Program-made: the position numbers and the translations under genes
Shown here: one piece after another, positions 25,878-36,210 of the stretch
How positions within the stretch are numbered: position 1 is the first letter of the stretch
How the letters are laid out: every line of letters begins with the position of its first letter
Assembly: GCA_951394045.1 (NCBI GenBank)
Contig: OX595985.1
Coordinates: 3,658,001 to 3,722,000, forward strand
Source of the DNA: Nitzschia sp. DOCU1
Lineage: Eukaryota > Bacillariophyta > Bacillariophyceae > Bacillariales > Bacillariaceae
Length of the DNA stretch: 64,000 bases
Direction of reading: 5' to 3'
Notes under the pieces: model-generated
Told to the model about the DNA's origin: nothing
Database searches by the model: none
The model's input: only the letters and a program-made list of their open reading frames with translations

Positions 25878-27061
25878 ATGAAGATTGCAAACAGCATCCC
25901 GAAGAAGACCGCTGCCGAGAAGCAGGGCTTCAAATCAGCACCGGTCAGTATCGAAAGACCCGAGCCAAAGGAGCTCAAAGATGGGGCGTACAGTCAATAC
26001 GACTTGCGCATTGACCCAAAAGACAAAAAATCGTTGACGCGACGCGTCAAACAACCGCATTTCACCGACGGAACGCCCGAAGAGTGGTTCCTTTTCCTTA
26101 TCGGACTTAAGGATGTGATCGCGGGTCAGGACTTGACTACAGGACCTCAGAAATTTGCGTTAACACGCAATTTGCCGAAAGGCCAGGTATTGGCCGCGTT
26201 CAACGCGAAGGCCTCGGAACTCGAAGCCGAAACTCCTGAGAGTTTCGACAAAAGTTTGCACGCGGTTACGGCGTATGTTCTCCCAAAACGCGCAGTGCAA
26301 CTTCAAAAGCGCTATATGCGTCGGATCTGCCGAAAGCCCCCGACGATGACAATGAAGGCGTATGTGGCTCGGCTACGCGAGCTAAACGATTACCTCGCGC
26401 TGTTCGACGCGAAAGGCGAGAAAAACAAAATTCCCGACGACGAGCTCATGGAGAATTGCGAGTTTGGGATCCCGCCAAGTGGCGCAAGGAGATGATCCTA
26501 CAAGGATTCGAGCCGGTGGAACACACGGTTCAAGACTTCGTAGACTTCTGCGAACGGCTGGAAGCTACTGAGGAAATCAATGAAGCCCTTAGCAATAAGG
26601 CGGACAAGCATGGCAAGTCGAATGACGAAAATCCCTCGAAGAGGAAGCGCGGAGGCCCGAGAGCGGGAACCGACGGTAAGGCCGCAAAGTATGAATGCTT
26701 GTATCATGGAGCTAACAACACGCACGCTTCCCATGATTGTCTTATTTTAAAGGACCAGGCGAAGAAGATGGCATCTGCCCACTCCAACGTCGGAGGTCGT
26801 TTCAAAAAGACCCGCTTTGAAAACAAAACTTGGCGCCGCAGCGACAACGATGGCGACGGCGAGAAGAAGAAGAAAACAGGCGAGCTTCATGCCTACATTA
26901 CGTCCATGGTGGACAACGCGGTCAAGCAATCTGCCAAGAAGCGCAAGGCCGAAGATCCTCCTTCGATGGACAACTTCAATTACGACATGGATGATCTCAA
27001 CGATCTCCCAGATTTCGACAAGCTTAGCGTCAGCAGCGACAGCGATGTCGAGATGGATTGA
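25878..27061 (+). pseudogene. gag: gamma1 gag with one frameshift
   Basis: This Gag resembles alpha Gag: MKIANSIPKK start, PKRAVQLQKRYMRRICRKPP and LNDYLALFDAKG in the capsid region, then a zinc-knuckle variant C-X2-H-X5-H-X4-C (CLYHG...DC). An acidic tail ends in a TGA at 27059-27061. The frame shifts once near 26465-26480: the first part ends at a stop at 26495, while WRKEMILQGF continues in another frame, consistent with a 1-nt loss. After the TGA the pol frame is open without a nearby ATG, suggesting readthrough. The upstream ATG at 25836 overlaps the LTR end and lies before the palindrome, so 25878 is preferred. Confidence 0.85.
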
Positions 27062-27525
27062 CGATGTGAGCCGGTGACTACGTGTGAATACAATAATAAT
27101 AGTGGTAAATTGAACGATTACACTAGTTTTAACCATAGGGACGATGTCCAATACATGGAATCATTTTACAATAGCGATAGCGTTGCGAGCGCAACACCAA
27201 ATTTGCAAAATTCACACGCAAGGGAATCTCGAAGGTTCAGCTCTCTCGACGCATGTCTGGCGGAAGCACAGTGCGAGCGCGAGCTTTACTTATTGAATAC
27301 GATTCGAGGTAGTCGAACTGCAGGCTCAAATAAGCGACAAAAATCCAGCCATTTAGTACCGATCACGTTTGCTCGTGTTAACCAACGTGGCGGACGTCGG
27401 CAACAAGTAGTAACCGTCAAGGCACTTCTTGACTCTGGCGGTAGTGGCTGTCTCTGGAAGAAGAGCAGCGCTAGTAAACTAAAAATAAAGACCCAAAAAG
27501 CAACTACTGTATTCACGACTATGAG
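27062..27525 (+). pseudogene. pol: gamma1 pol, block 1 (start and protease)
   Basis: The frame continues that of the gag 3' part directly after the TGA and includes the aspartic protease motif LLDSGGS. It is cut at the ATGAG target site of copia-1 and resumes in frame at 34401. The first ATG in frame is about 90 nt into the block, so Pol is probably made by readthrough from Gag. Confidence 0.85.
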
Positions 27526-27884
27526 AGTTGAAATATCGGAGTTCGGCGAGTTTAAATGAGCGAGCCGGCTCGATTGGCGATTCGACCGGCGCGCCCCTGA
27601 AGAAGAAGAGATCTAGGAAGTCGGCGGGTGTGACTGAACCGCAGGTCGGTGGGAGTCACTTGCTAACTACTGGAGGTAGAAGGAAGACTGACTCCCACGG
27701 AACATCGATGTGTGAATCGGTCATCGGTAAGGATGCTGAAGAACAAGAAAGTGGGTCTGATCAAGAATGGATCAAGATCAGACCACGATCAAGAAATAGA
27801 ACGTAGAGTAATGGCGATCTTATAATTTTGGCTATTGAGTTGTTGCAATTGCTTCGGCTGAGTAGTTGAAACGGGAATTCAACT
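27526..27884 (+). repeat. copia-1 5' LTR (359 bp)
   Basis: AGTTGAAATATCGG to GGGAATTCAACT. It contains an ORF that becomes the end of Pol when the same sequence serves as 3' LTR. Confidence 0.95.
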
Positions 27885-27893
27885 GGTAGCTCC
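27884..27893 (+). promoter_or_regulatory. copia-1 primer-binding site
   Basis: TGGTAGCTCC begins at the last base of the LTR. It resembles the initiator-Met PBS of Ty1 (TGGTAGCGCC) and fits priming by a tRNA ending GGAGCUACCA. The diatom tRNA itself is not in the window. Confidence 0.65.
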
Positions 27894-27934
27894 ACACTGG
27901 TTGTGTAAAAGCAAACTACTGATCCTCGGAAACG

Positions 27935-29707
27935 ATGAGCACTAGTACGGTTACTTCTGCTGGTCTTTTGATGACGTCTACCTCCGGCATGCCATCGGGC
28001 AGCGGAGGCGCAAAAAGGGTTCCTCTCTTTGGAGGGATCCCTCCTATTCCGCCTTATGGTGGAAGTGGCGGTCGCCCTGGTGGAGGCGGCGGCGGTGGTG
28101 GTCCACCCGGCGGCGGTGGCGGCGGTGGTGGTCCACCTGGGGGAAGCGGCCCACCGGGCGGCGGTGGTGGTCCACCTGGTGGTAGTGGTGCTGTACCTGC
28201 TCAAGGAGCCGGCGGCATTACTCCGCCTCGCGTTGGCGGCGTTGCGAACGGTGTCGTATGGTTGGGCGGTTCAAACGTCCCTGGACGTGGTCTAGGATAT
28301 CCGATTGACGTTTTGTGCTTTCGTCCCATGGATTTTAAGTCGATGCAAAAGCAGCATGAACTTTTGAAGGAGGGACTTGAAGAGGCCAAGCGTTTGGAGT
28401 TGGGATCGAAGGGGATCTCATTGACGGCCTGGATTCAAGAAATTAAGTTCTTGGCCGAGTCTCGAGGTTTCGATACTCTCTTTCGGGTCTACGATCCCAA
28501 CGCTCATTCCGAAGTCTATCTTTTGGAACGCTGGGGAGACGTGAACGCTCAACAAGTTGCAGATTGGGTAAACTTGCTAAAAACAAGTTTGGGAGACCAT
28601 TGGGACAAGGAAGGGCTTCGACTCTCGGCAAGTGCGATTCGTCAGTCCCTTGGCCCTGATCTTTACACAAGGGTGGCTTCGTTGACTGACCCTTCGACTA
28701 CTTCTGGTCCGGAGTACTTCAAGGTGGCGGTTGAACAGATCTCGTTCATGAATGCCACCATGATTCGAAATCTCAGCAACAAGTTGGGCCAACTCAAGTT
28801 GAAGGACGTTGACGGTGAAAACGTTGCCAAGCTCACGGAGCAGGTAACTGCTATTGCTCGTGAGATTCAAGGTTCGGGTAGCCCTCCAAGTGACCTTCAC
28901 AATTTGGTTTCGAAGCCGTACACCACCGGCACTGTGGATACCTTCAAGACTCATGCCTTGGGAATTCATGGTCAGGTCATGACCGGATCTTATCGTGGCA
29001 GTTGGGAACAGATGGTCCAACAGTATAACTTGTTCTACCAGGACTTGGTCCAGTCGGATGATTATCCCCCGGCCAAGGGAGGAAAGGACCAGGATGATTC
29101 GATTCATGCCATGATTGGAAAGGAAGTCGATCGCAAGCTTGAGCTCTTGAAGGGAAGCACCGACTCTGGTTCCAGGGGAAAGGGATCTGGTGGCGGGAGA
29201 TCTGGGCGAAAATGTTTCGAGTGTGGATCGGACAGCCATCTCGTCAGAGACTGCCCCAAGAAGAAGGCAGCAAAGGATGCATCGAACTGGAGGACGATTC
29301 CACCCGACTCTTCTCGGGGAGATTCCAAGGAAAAGGTGGTCGATGGAGTTACTTTCAAGTGGTGTGGCAAATGCCGATCCAACAAGGGTTTCTGGTGTGG
29401 TGGCGACAAGGCGCATTTCACCTCCGAACATTCTGCGTCGAACGGCGGCACAGATGGGTCCGCCGAGTCGGGAGGATCCGGTGAGTCGTCTCCTGCGACT
29501 ACGACTACTACTGGCAGCTCTACCGTGAGCAGCAGTCAGCCCCAAGGACAAGTCGCGTACATTGATGCTCCTTTGGCCTTCGGTTTCTTCGGATCGATTA
29601 CTGATGAGGATATCCTCTTGGTAAACTCCGATGAAGACGGGCAAGTCCTCGAAGACCTGAACGTGACTGACTCGGAGCACCCAAAAGGCTGTTGCGGGGA
29701 CTTGTAA
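27935..29707 (+). CDS. gag: copia-1 Gag
   Basis: The protein has 590 residues. Residues about 40-95 are almost only Gly and Pro (GGGGGGGGPPGG repeats). A helical capsid-like region follows (about 130-400), then a basic linker. The nucleocapsid zinc knuckle is CFECGSDSHLVRDC (C-X2-C-X4-H-X4-C), near residue 430, with a second Cys/His cluster CGKCRSNKGFWCGG after it. The tail is Ser/Thr-rich. The ATG at 27935 is the first after the PBS. The stop lies at 29705-29707; the slippery CCCAAAA at 29680-29686, in phase as C CCA AAA, directs a fraction of ribosomes into pol. It packages element RNA into cytoplasmic virus-like particles. Confidence 0.92.
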   Translation: MSTSTVTSAGLLMTSTSGMPSGSGGAKRVPLFGGIPPIPPYGGSGGRPGGGGGGGGPPGGGGGGGGPPGGSGPPGGGGGPPGGSGAVPAQGAGGITPPRVGGVANGVVWLGGSNVPGRGLGYPIDVLCFRPMDFKSMQKQHELLKEGLEEAKRLELGSKGISLTAWIQEIKFLAESRGFDTLFRVYDPNAHSEVYLLERWGDVNAQQVADWVNLLKTSLGDHWDKEGLRLSASAIRQSLGPDLYTRVASLTDPSTTSGPEYFKVAVEQISFMNATMIRNLSNKLGQLKLKDVDGENVAKLTEQVTAIAREIQGSGSPPSDLHNLVSKPYTTGTVDTFKTHALGIHGQVMTGSYRGSWEQMVQQYNLFYQDLVQSDDYPPAKGGKDQDDSIHAMIGKEVDRKLELLKGSTDSGSRGKGSGGGRSGRKCFECGSDSHLVRDCPKKKAAKDASNWRTIPPDSSRGDSKEKVVDGVTFKWCGKCRSNKGFWCGGDKAHFTSEHSASNGGTDGSAESGGSGESSPATTTTTGSSTVSSSQPQGQVAYIDAPLAFGFFGSITDEDILLVNSDEDGQVLEDLNVTDSEHPKGCCGDL

Positions 29708-29720
29708 GCTCGGCAGTCCT
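29680..29720 (+). promoter_or_regulatory. -1 ribosomal frameshift signal of copia-1
   Basis: The heptamer CCCAAAA lies in the 0 frame as C CCA AAA, the canonical X XXY YYZ form. Nine nt after it GGACT (29698-29702) can pair with AGTCC (29715-29719), giving a short hairpin. The -1 frame is exactly that of pol, and gag ends 19 nt after the heptamer. Confidence 0.8.
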
Positions 29721-32700
29721 GATCGCATTTTACCTTTTGAGGAGAGCTATTTGGAGTTTCTGGATGTTCTGGGTGATTTATCCTACTCACTGCTTCCGTC
29801 ATCATCGAAGGCTTGCCAAGGTACCTGATACTACTGAGGGTAAAATAGTTGGGTTCTGCATTGGACTTAGCTATGTTCTTTTATCTCCAGTGGTCTGGTA
29901 CTTGGCTGGTCTCGGTCTGTGGGTTGCTGGCATGTGCGCCAGTTGGGCAACCAAGCTCGCGCGCAAGCCCCCCGACCCCAAGATTACGCCGGCACGGCAA
30001 CGCAAACAGCATCTCAAGAAACTTTTGGGAATGTTGTTGACTTTGGGTTCCCTTCCTACTGTGGTACGGGGATCTCATGGCAAGGCTATTGCGCACATGG
30101 CGAGAGCCATTCATGCAAATAATTGGAGTGCGTCTGATTCCGCTACTGCCCGTGACCTACTACGGGAAGTATCCGAGACCAGCATGTTGTCCAAGGTTGA
30201 TGGCTTGTATGCTGTGGCTGACACCGGTTGCAGTGGTTTCTCGACCCCTCATGATTGTGATTTTGTTCCTGGTACCTATGTCAAATACCAAGGAGGCAAG
30301 ACCATGGGAGGGATTGCTGGCTCTTTGAAGATTGTCGGTACCGGTACGGTTCGGTACGAGGCATTGGACGTCACTGGGCGGATCAAGATCATTGAGGGAG
30401 AGGCTTGGCACATTCCTGACTTGCCATGTCGTCTTATTCCACCGCAAAAGGTGGTGGATTGTCGTTCCAAGGGGGACTATTCGATCAATGGGGAGGACGG
30501 TGGCCGTTTCTTGTTTCGGGACGGCGTGATCGTGCCTACGCCTTTGGATCCGGCTTCAAATTTGCCGACGTTGGCGTTATTCAAGGATGCTGATGCCGCT
30601 GCACTGGCTCTCGAGAAGGCCATGTACTCGTGTGTTTTGAGGGAGACAAATCAAAACTTATCTCCGACGCAGCAGGCCACTCTTCGATGGCATGCGCGCC
30701 TTGGCCACCCATCAATGGCAATCGTTCGATGGCTGGGTCAACGTGGATTGTTGGGTTCCGACAGTCCCAAACTTTCCAAAGCTAGTGACACTCCGTTGTG
30801 TGCCACTTGTCAGTACGCCAAGCAAACTCGTCGTCCCATTGGAACCACTCGCACCGAGGTGAGGCCGGAAGCTCATGGCGGCATTCAAGCCGAGAAGCTA
30901 AATCCTGGGGATGAAATTGCTGCTGACCAGTTTGAGGTCATCAAGCGGGGTCGACTCTTCAAGACGGGTGGAAAAGAAAAGCCCTCTGAACAATTCTGTG
31001 GCGGCACGATTTTCGTCGACGTGGCCACAGGGTACACTCGAGTTTATTTCCAAGTCTCGTTGGGTGCCATTGAGACTATCCGTGCTAAACATTCTTTTGA
31101 ACGGGAGGCTCTGAGCCATGGTGTTAATGTTCGTGCATACCGTACGGATAACGGTATCTTCACCAAGGAACAGTTCCTCACGGAGATCGAAGCCAATTCC
31201 CAGTCCATCACGGTTTCGGGCGTGGGCGCTCATCATCAGAATGGGATTGCGGAACGTGCTATCCGTACCACCGTCACTCGAGCTCGGGCTATGTTGTTGC
31301 ATGCGCAGCTTCGTTGGCCGGACCAGACGTCTACCGATTTGTGGCCCATGGCCATGCAACATGCTTCTTTTCTGCATAATGCAGTTCCTCATCTCAGCGA
31401 AGGGTTTTCTCCTGATGAAAAGTTTTCTCGTTCGTTGAAGTCTCTTGATCACTTGCGTCATCTCCCAGTGTGGGGGTGTCCAACGTATGTCTTGCAGCCT
31501 ACTCTTCAGGATGGTTGCAAACTTCCTAAGTGGCAGCCTCGCAGTCGTCGTGGCCAATATGTTGGGTGGTCCTCGTTGCATGCTTCGAACGTCGCATTGG
31601 TTCGAAATCTTACTACGGGTTTCATTTCCCCGCAGTATCACGTTGTCTTTGATAATTGGTTTGAAACCATTGCGGTTGATGGGGAGGAAGAGGTCCCACC
31701 GGAATGGGATATCATTATCACCCGCTCTCGTTTCGAATGTGGTTTGGATCCTGAAGATCTTCGGGATTACGAGTTGGATGACGAATGGCTCAGCAAGGAA
31801 GAATTGGCGGATCGCCGAGCACATGCGGCTCAACGTCGCGAAGGGCAGACTTCTCGTCGGGCGGCATCGTCGCCATCACAAAGTTCTCCATCGTCACCAG
31901 TGCCTATGGCTGCTACTCCATCGGCCGTTGATGATGACGCGGGCGATCCGACAAGTGTGGCGAGCCATGATGGTTCGAATGGGTCGAGTCCATTGCCATT
32001 TTCGCCGTCGTCGTCGACTCCCATTGTTGACTCACATGATCGTGGGCCATCATTGGCCTCGTTGCGTCAGGTTCGAAGGCGTATTCCTATTGAAACTCCA
32101 GCAATGTCCTCGACGGCATCGCCACCGTTGAGACGCAGTCAGCGTACAAGGAAGGCTCCCGATCGTTATGGTTACGTTGGGAAGTCAATTGCAAGTTACT
32201 TGGAACTGGTCGACTACATTCGGGACCGGGCTGGTGGAAATCAAATGTCGATGCAATGCATGTTAGCATATTGGACTATGATCTCGATGGATCCGGTCGA
32301 CGAATCTCTTTTGGACTTTGAGCCTGCGTATACGGCCATTGCTCTGAAAGCCGCACGAAAGAAGAAGGATGATCCCGATGCACCTACGTGGCAGGATGCT
32401 ATGACTGGTCCTCATCGAGCTGAGTTTGAGGCTGCTATGAAGAAAGAAATTGAAGAACTCTCGAAGAAAGGTACTTGGCAGGGAGTGCTGCGATCTAGTT
32501 TACCTAAAGATACTACTGTGGTGCCTCTGACCTGGGTCTTTCGAATCAAGCGTCTCCCAAATGGGGATCTGGACAAGTTCAAGGCACGGATCTGCGTTCG
32601 GGGAGATCTTCAGGACGATGTTGGCGAAACCTATGCGCCAGTTGTCAAGTGGACAACAATTCGATCGGTCCTTGCTTTCGCTATCAAGCACGATATGAAG

Positions 32701-34317
32701 ACGCGTCAGATCGATTTCTCGAATGCTTTCGTTCAAGCTGATCTCCCTGAAGATGAACAAGTCCACGTTCACTTGCCTCGTGGTTTCGTTCAGCAAGGTT
32801 TTGACACTGTGTTGAAGCTCAAGAAGAGTCTCTATGGAATGCTTCGAAGCCCCATTTTGTGGTTTCAGACCCTTAAAGGGTCGTTGGAGGCCTTGGGTTT
32901 CAAGTCCTCAGTGAACGACCAGTGTTTGTTCATAAATCGAGACGAACGTATGATCGTGCTGGTTTACACCGACGATTGCTTGTGTTTCGGTTGGGATGAC
33001 AAGAGCCTCGATGATTTGGTGGCCGGGTTGCGCAAGCGCGGCCATGAACTGGGTGAGCAAATGATCACAAACGACGTGTATGCCTATCTCGGCATTGAGT
33101 TGAACATGTCAGGCGATATGATCGAAATGGTGCAAGTCGGTCTGACCGAGAAGATTCTCAAGACCGTCGGATTGTCGGATGCAAAGGGAATCGAGACTCC
33201 TGCAAAAGAAGCTCCGTTGGTCGCTGACAAGAATGGTGCGCCGTTTGCGGAAGAATGGGACTACTCTTCGGTTGTGGGCATGTTGATGTATCTTGTCAAT
33301 ACCCGGCCTGACATTCAGTTTGCCGTACATCAAGCATCAAAGTTTACGCATCATCCGCGAGAATCTCATGCGCATGCGGTCAAGAAAATTTGCCGATACT
33401 TGGCTGGAACTCGAAATCGCGGAATCCGGTTCTCTTCGAAGCCGATCTCTCCATCAAAGAAGTTGCATGTTAATTGTTATGTGGATGCATCGTTCACGCC
33501 GCTGTGGAAAACCGAAGACCCGATGAATCCGGACAGTGCCAAGTCTCGAACTGGTTTCCTGATTCGAATTGACGATTGTCCCGTCACTTGGTGCTCTCGT
33601 AAGCAAGGGGAGACGGCGCTGTCGACGACTGAGGCGGAGTATATGGCTCTATCGGCAGCCATGCGTGAATTGTTGTGGGTTCGACGATTGGTGGCTGAGA
33701 TAGCGGAAGGCTTTGGGATTCAATACGACCGCGAGGCTCGTATCTTCTCAAAGGTATTCGAAGACAATCAAGGAACCATTGCTGTGGCAAAGCGTCCTGA
33801 TTTGACGGCTCGGACTCGTCACATTCAGACGAAGTACCATCATTTCAAGGAACAGCTTCGGACAGATAAGGATGGTCATGGCATTCGATTGGTGTATGTT
33901 CCCACTGACTACCAGGTGGCTGACATCTTCACCAAGGGTCTTGGAAACGAATTGTTCATTCGGCTACGTGATGATCTGATGGGATGGGAACCTTTGCCCA
34001 ACTTCGAAGACCAAAATGAAGTCGATCGCAAGGGAGAGTTGAAATATCGGAGTTCGGCGAGTTTAAATGAGCGAGCCGGCTCGATTGGCGATTCGACCGG
34101 CGCGCCCCTGAAGAAGAAGAGATCTAGGAAGTCGGCGGGTGTGACTGAACCGCAGGTCGGTGGGAGTCACTTGCTAACTACTGGAGGTAGAAGGAAGACT
34201 GACTCCCACGGAACATCGATGTGTGAATCGGTCATCGGTAAGGATGCTGAAGAACAAGAAAGTGGGTCTGATCAAGAATGGATCAAGATCAGACCACGAT
34301 CAAGAAATAGAACGTAG
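29692..34317 (+). CDS. pol: copia-1 Pol with N-terminal membrane segments
   Basis: About 1,541 codons in the -1 frame relative to gag; the listed start is only the first possible codon, entry is by frameshift. Residues 4-30 and 51-80 are strongly hydrophobic and a third patch lies at 108-125, suggesting membrane segments. Then protease ADTGCSG (177), the integrase finger LRWHARLGH...CATC, catalytic residues in AADQFEV, YRTDNG and NGIAERAIRT, reverse transcriptase with TWVFRIKRLPNGDLDKFKAR and VYTDDCL, and RNase H with CYVDASF and EDNQGTIAVAK. The last 94 or so codons lie inside the 3' LTR and include a basic PLKKKRSRKS stretch like a nuclear localisation signal. There are no breaks. Confidence 0.93.
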   Translation: MRGLVSSAVLIAFYLLRRAIWSFWMFWVIYPTHCFRHHRRLAKVPDTTEGKIVGFCIGLSYVLLSPVVWYLAGLGLWVAGMCASWATKLARKPPDPKITPARQRKQHLKKLLGMLLTLGSLPTVVRGSHGKAIAHMARAIHANNWSASDSATARDLLREVSETSMLSKVDGLYAVADTGCSGFSTPHDCDFVPGTYVKYQGGKTMGGIAGSLKIVGTGTVRYEALDVTGRIKIIEGEAWHIPDLPCRLIPPQKVVDCRSKGDYSINGEDGGRFLFRDGVIVPTPLDPASNLPTLALFKDADAAALALEKAMYSCVLRETNQNLSPTQQATLRWHARLGHPSMAIVRWLGQRGLLGSDSPKLSKASDTPLCATCQYAKQTRRPIGTTRTEVRPEAHGGIQAEKLNPGDEIAADQFEVIKRGRLFKTGGKEKPSEQFCGGTIFVDVATGYTRVYFQVSLGAIETIRAKHSFEREALSHGVNVRAYRTDNGIFTKEQFLTEIEANSQSITVSGVGAHHQNGIAERAIRTTVTRARAMLLHAQLRWPDQTSTDLWPMAMQHASFLHNAVPHLSEGFSPDEKFSRSLKSLDHLRHLPVWGCPTYVLQPTLQDGCKLPKWQPRSRRGQYVGWSSLHASNVALVRNLTTGFISPQYHVVFDNWFETIAVDGEEEVPPEWDIIITRSRFECGLDPEDLRDYELDDEWLSKEELADRRAHAAQRREGQTSRRAASSPSQSSPSSPVPMAATPSAVDDDAGDPTSVASHDGSNGSSPLPFSPSSSTPIVDSHDRGPSLASLRQVRRRIPIETPAMSSTASPPLRRSQRTRKAPDRYGYVGKSIASYLELVDYIRDRAGGNQMSMQCMLAYWTMISMDPVDESLLDFEPAYTAIALKAARKKKDDPDAPTWQDAMTGPHRAEFEAAMKKEIEELSKKGTWQGVLRSSLPKDTTVVPLTWVFRIKRLPNGDLDKFKARICVRGDLQDDVGETYAPVVKWTTIRSVLAFAIKHDMKTRQIDFSNAFVQADLPEDEQVHVHLPRGFVQQGFDTVLKLKKSLYGMLRSPILWFQTLKGSLEALGFKSSVNDQCLFINRDERMIVLVYTDDCLCFGWDDKSLDDLVAGLRKRGHELGEQMITNDVYAYLGIELNMSGDMIEMVQVGLTEKILKTVGLSDAKGIETPAKEAPLVADKNGAPFAEEWDYSSVVGMLMYLVNTRPDIQFAVHQASKFTHHPRESHAHAVKKICRYLAGTRNRGIRFSSKPISPSKKLHVNCYVDASFTPLWKTEDPMNPDSAKSRTGFLIRIDDCPVTWCSRKQGETALSTTEAEYMALSAAMRELLWVRRLVAEIAEGFGIQYDREARIFSKVFEDNQGTIAVAKRPDLTARTRHIQTKYHHFKEQLRTDKDGHGIRLVYVPTDYQVADIFTKGLGNELFIRLRDDLMGWEPLPNFEDQNEVDRKGELKYRSSASLNERAGSIGDSTGAPLKKKRSRKSAGVTEPQVGGSHLLTTGGRRKTDSHGTSMCESVIGKDAEEQESGSDQEWIKIRPRSRNRT

Positions 34318-34395
34318 AGTAATGGCGATCTTATAATTTTGGCTATTGAGTTGTTGCAATTGCTTCGGCTGAGTAGTTGAAACGGGAATTCAACT
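34037..34395 (+). repeat. copia-1 3' LTR (359 bp)
   Basis: Appears identical to the 5' LTR. Pol reads into it and stops at 34315-34317. Confidence 0.95.
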
Positions 34396-34400
34396 ATGAG

Positions 34401-36210
34401 CGGTAGTTATAAGTGTACTGAACGCGTGACCACGCAACTCAGTCTACCAGAACTACACGACGATCGATTGATCGAGTGGGACTTTCACCTAGCGGACGAT
34501 CTAGGTAACTATGATATGATCATAGGCAGAGACCTCATGCAAGAGCTAGGTCTAGTGATCGACTTCAAAGCTATGGAAGTAGAATGGGACAATGCACGCA
34601 TGCCAATGAAAGAAATAGATGCGACGACGGCGACGTCGTATCATGTACATGAACGCGGACACGTCGACGAGATGTCGGACCGCGTCAAGGAAATTCTCGA
34701 CGCCAAGTACGAGAAAGACGATGCACATAGCATTGCTAGAGAGCAAACTCACCTTAGTAAGGATGAGCAACGTAAGCTAGAACAACTACTAGCAAAATAC
34801 CAGACTCTATTCGATGGTACCCTCGGCCGATGGCGTGGGCCCCCCTATGATATTGAACTAGTAGAAGGTGCCAAGCCGTACCATGCTAGAGCGTACCCCG
34901 TACCGAAAGCGTACGAGCGTACCCTCCGCGATGAAGTCGAACGACTCTGTCGAGTCGGAGTACTCAAAAAGGTGAACCGCTCCGAATGGGGTGCGCCCAC
35001 CTTTATCATCCCCAAAAAGGATGGAACAGTCCGATTCATCAACGACTTCAGAGAATTGAACAAACGGATTAAACGCAAGCCGTATCCAATCCCGAAGATT
35101 CAGGACTTACTGATGAAGCTAGAAGGCTTTCAGTACGCGACGAGTCTCGACCTCAACATGGGTTACTACCATATAGAGTTAAGCCCAGACAGTAAGAAGC
35201 TATGTACTATCGTACTCCCTTGGGGTAAGTACGAAATGCAACGCTTGCCGATGGGGCTCTCAAATAGTCCCGACATTTTCCAAGAGAAAATGGGCACCCT
35301 CTTTGAGGATCTAGAGTACGTACGAGTGTACATCGACGATCTACTAGAACTAACTAAAGGCGATTTTAATGACCACCTAGAGAAACTAGAAGTCATTTTC
35401 AAACGTCTACGTGACACCGGTCTTAAGGTGAATGCCCGAAAATCCTTCTTCGCCCGAGGCGAATTGGAGTATCTTGGGTACTGGATAACGCGAGACGGAA
35501 TCCAACCAGTCGCCAAGAAAGTAGAAGCTATTCATGCGATGAAAGCACCTACGAATAAACGCGAGCTACGTAAGTTCATAGGCGTAGTTAACTACTACCG
35601 CGACATGTGGATTCGTCGCTCTGAAGTTCTAGCCCCGCTGAGCGCGCTAACTTCTAAAGAAGCCAAATGGCAATGGGGTCCGGTCGAGCAGAATGCCTTC
35701 GACACGATGAAACGAATAATAAGTAAGCAGACACTATTAACATACCCCGATTTCAACATACCTTTCGAAATACACACCGATGCTAGTCACACTCAGCTAG
35801 GTGCAGTGTTATCGCAACCCGGGAAACCGATTGCGTTCTATAGTCGAAAATTGAACCCGGCGCAAACGCGCTATACCACGACGGAACGAGAGCTTTTAGC
35901 TATCGTCGAAACACTTAAGGAATTTCGTAATATCCTCTTAGGACAGCGAATCAGAGTCTTCACAGACCATAAAAATCTTACGTATAAAGAATTTAACACG
36001 GAGCGCGTCATGCGTTGGCGCCTCTTAATCGAGGAGTTTGGCCCCGAACTCGTCTATATCAAGGGCGAACACAACGTCGTTGCGGACGCGCTTAGTCGAC
36101 TCGATCTCGACGATAGAGCTTTCCCCGAATCTCACTTAAATGAGTTTTTGGCGGGCGACGAGTTACCGCGCGACGCCTTTCCACTCACTTACAAAAACAT
36201 AGCGCGCATG
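34401..36210 (+). pseudogene. pol: gamma1 pol, block 2 (reverse transcriptase and RNase H)
   Basis: The frame resumes after copia-1. It runs through the end of protease (YDMIIGRDLMQELG), reverse transcriptase with FINDFRELNKRIKRKP and VYIDDLLELTKG, RNase H with HTDASHTQLGAV and TDHKNLTYK, and the HNVVADALSRL end. It has no internal stop. It is cut at CGCATG (36205-36210) by copia-2 and resumes in frame at 42790. Conservation with alpha pol is high. The ORF seen here continues a few codons into copia-2. Confidence 0.92.

Larger units (their letters stand above)
27526..34395 (+). mobile_element. copia-1, intact-looking Ty1/copia element
   Basis: The element is 6,870 bp with 359-bp LTRs at 27526-27884 and 34037-34395 that look identical. 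The LTR ends are inverted repeats AGTTGAA and TTCAACT. The TSD is ATGAG at 27521-27525 and 34396-34400, and its removal restores the gamma1 pol frame. A PBS-like TGGTAGCTCC overlaps the 5' LTR end, and the polypurine tract AAGGGAG (34030-34036) abuts the 3' LTR. Gag and Pol overlap with a -1 frameshift site. All expected domains are open, so it may be recently active. Confidence 0.95.

Noticed and set aside
27528..27806. ORF in the copia-1 5' LTR
   Set aside because: It is the upstream copy of the Pol tail encoded by the 3' LTR; nothing suggests translation at this place.
28577..29728. 383-codon antisense ORF opposite copia-1 gag
   Set aside because: Shadow frame of a real gag with a zinc knuckle; no recognisable domain.
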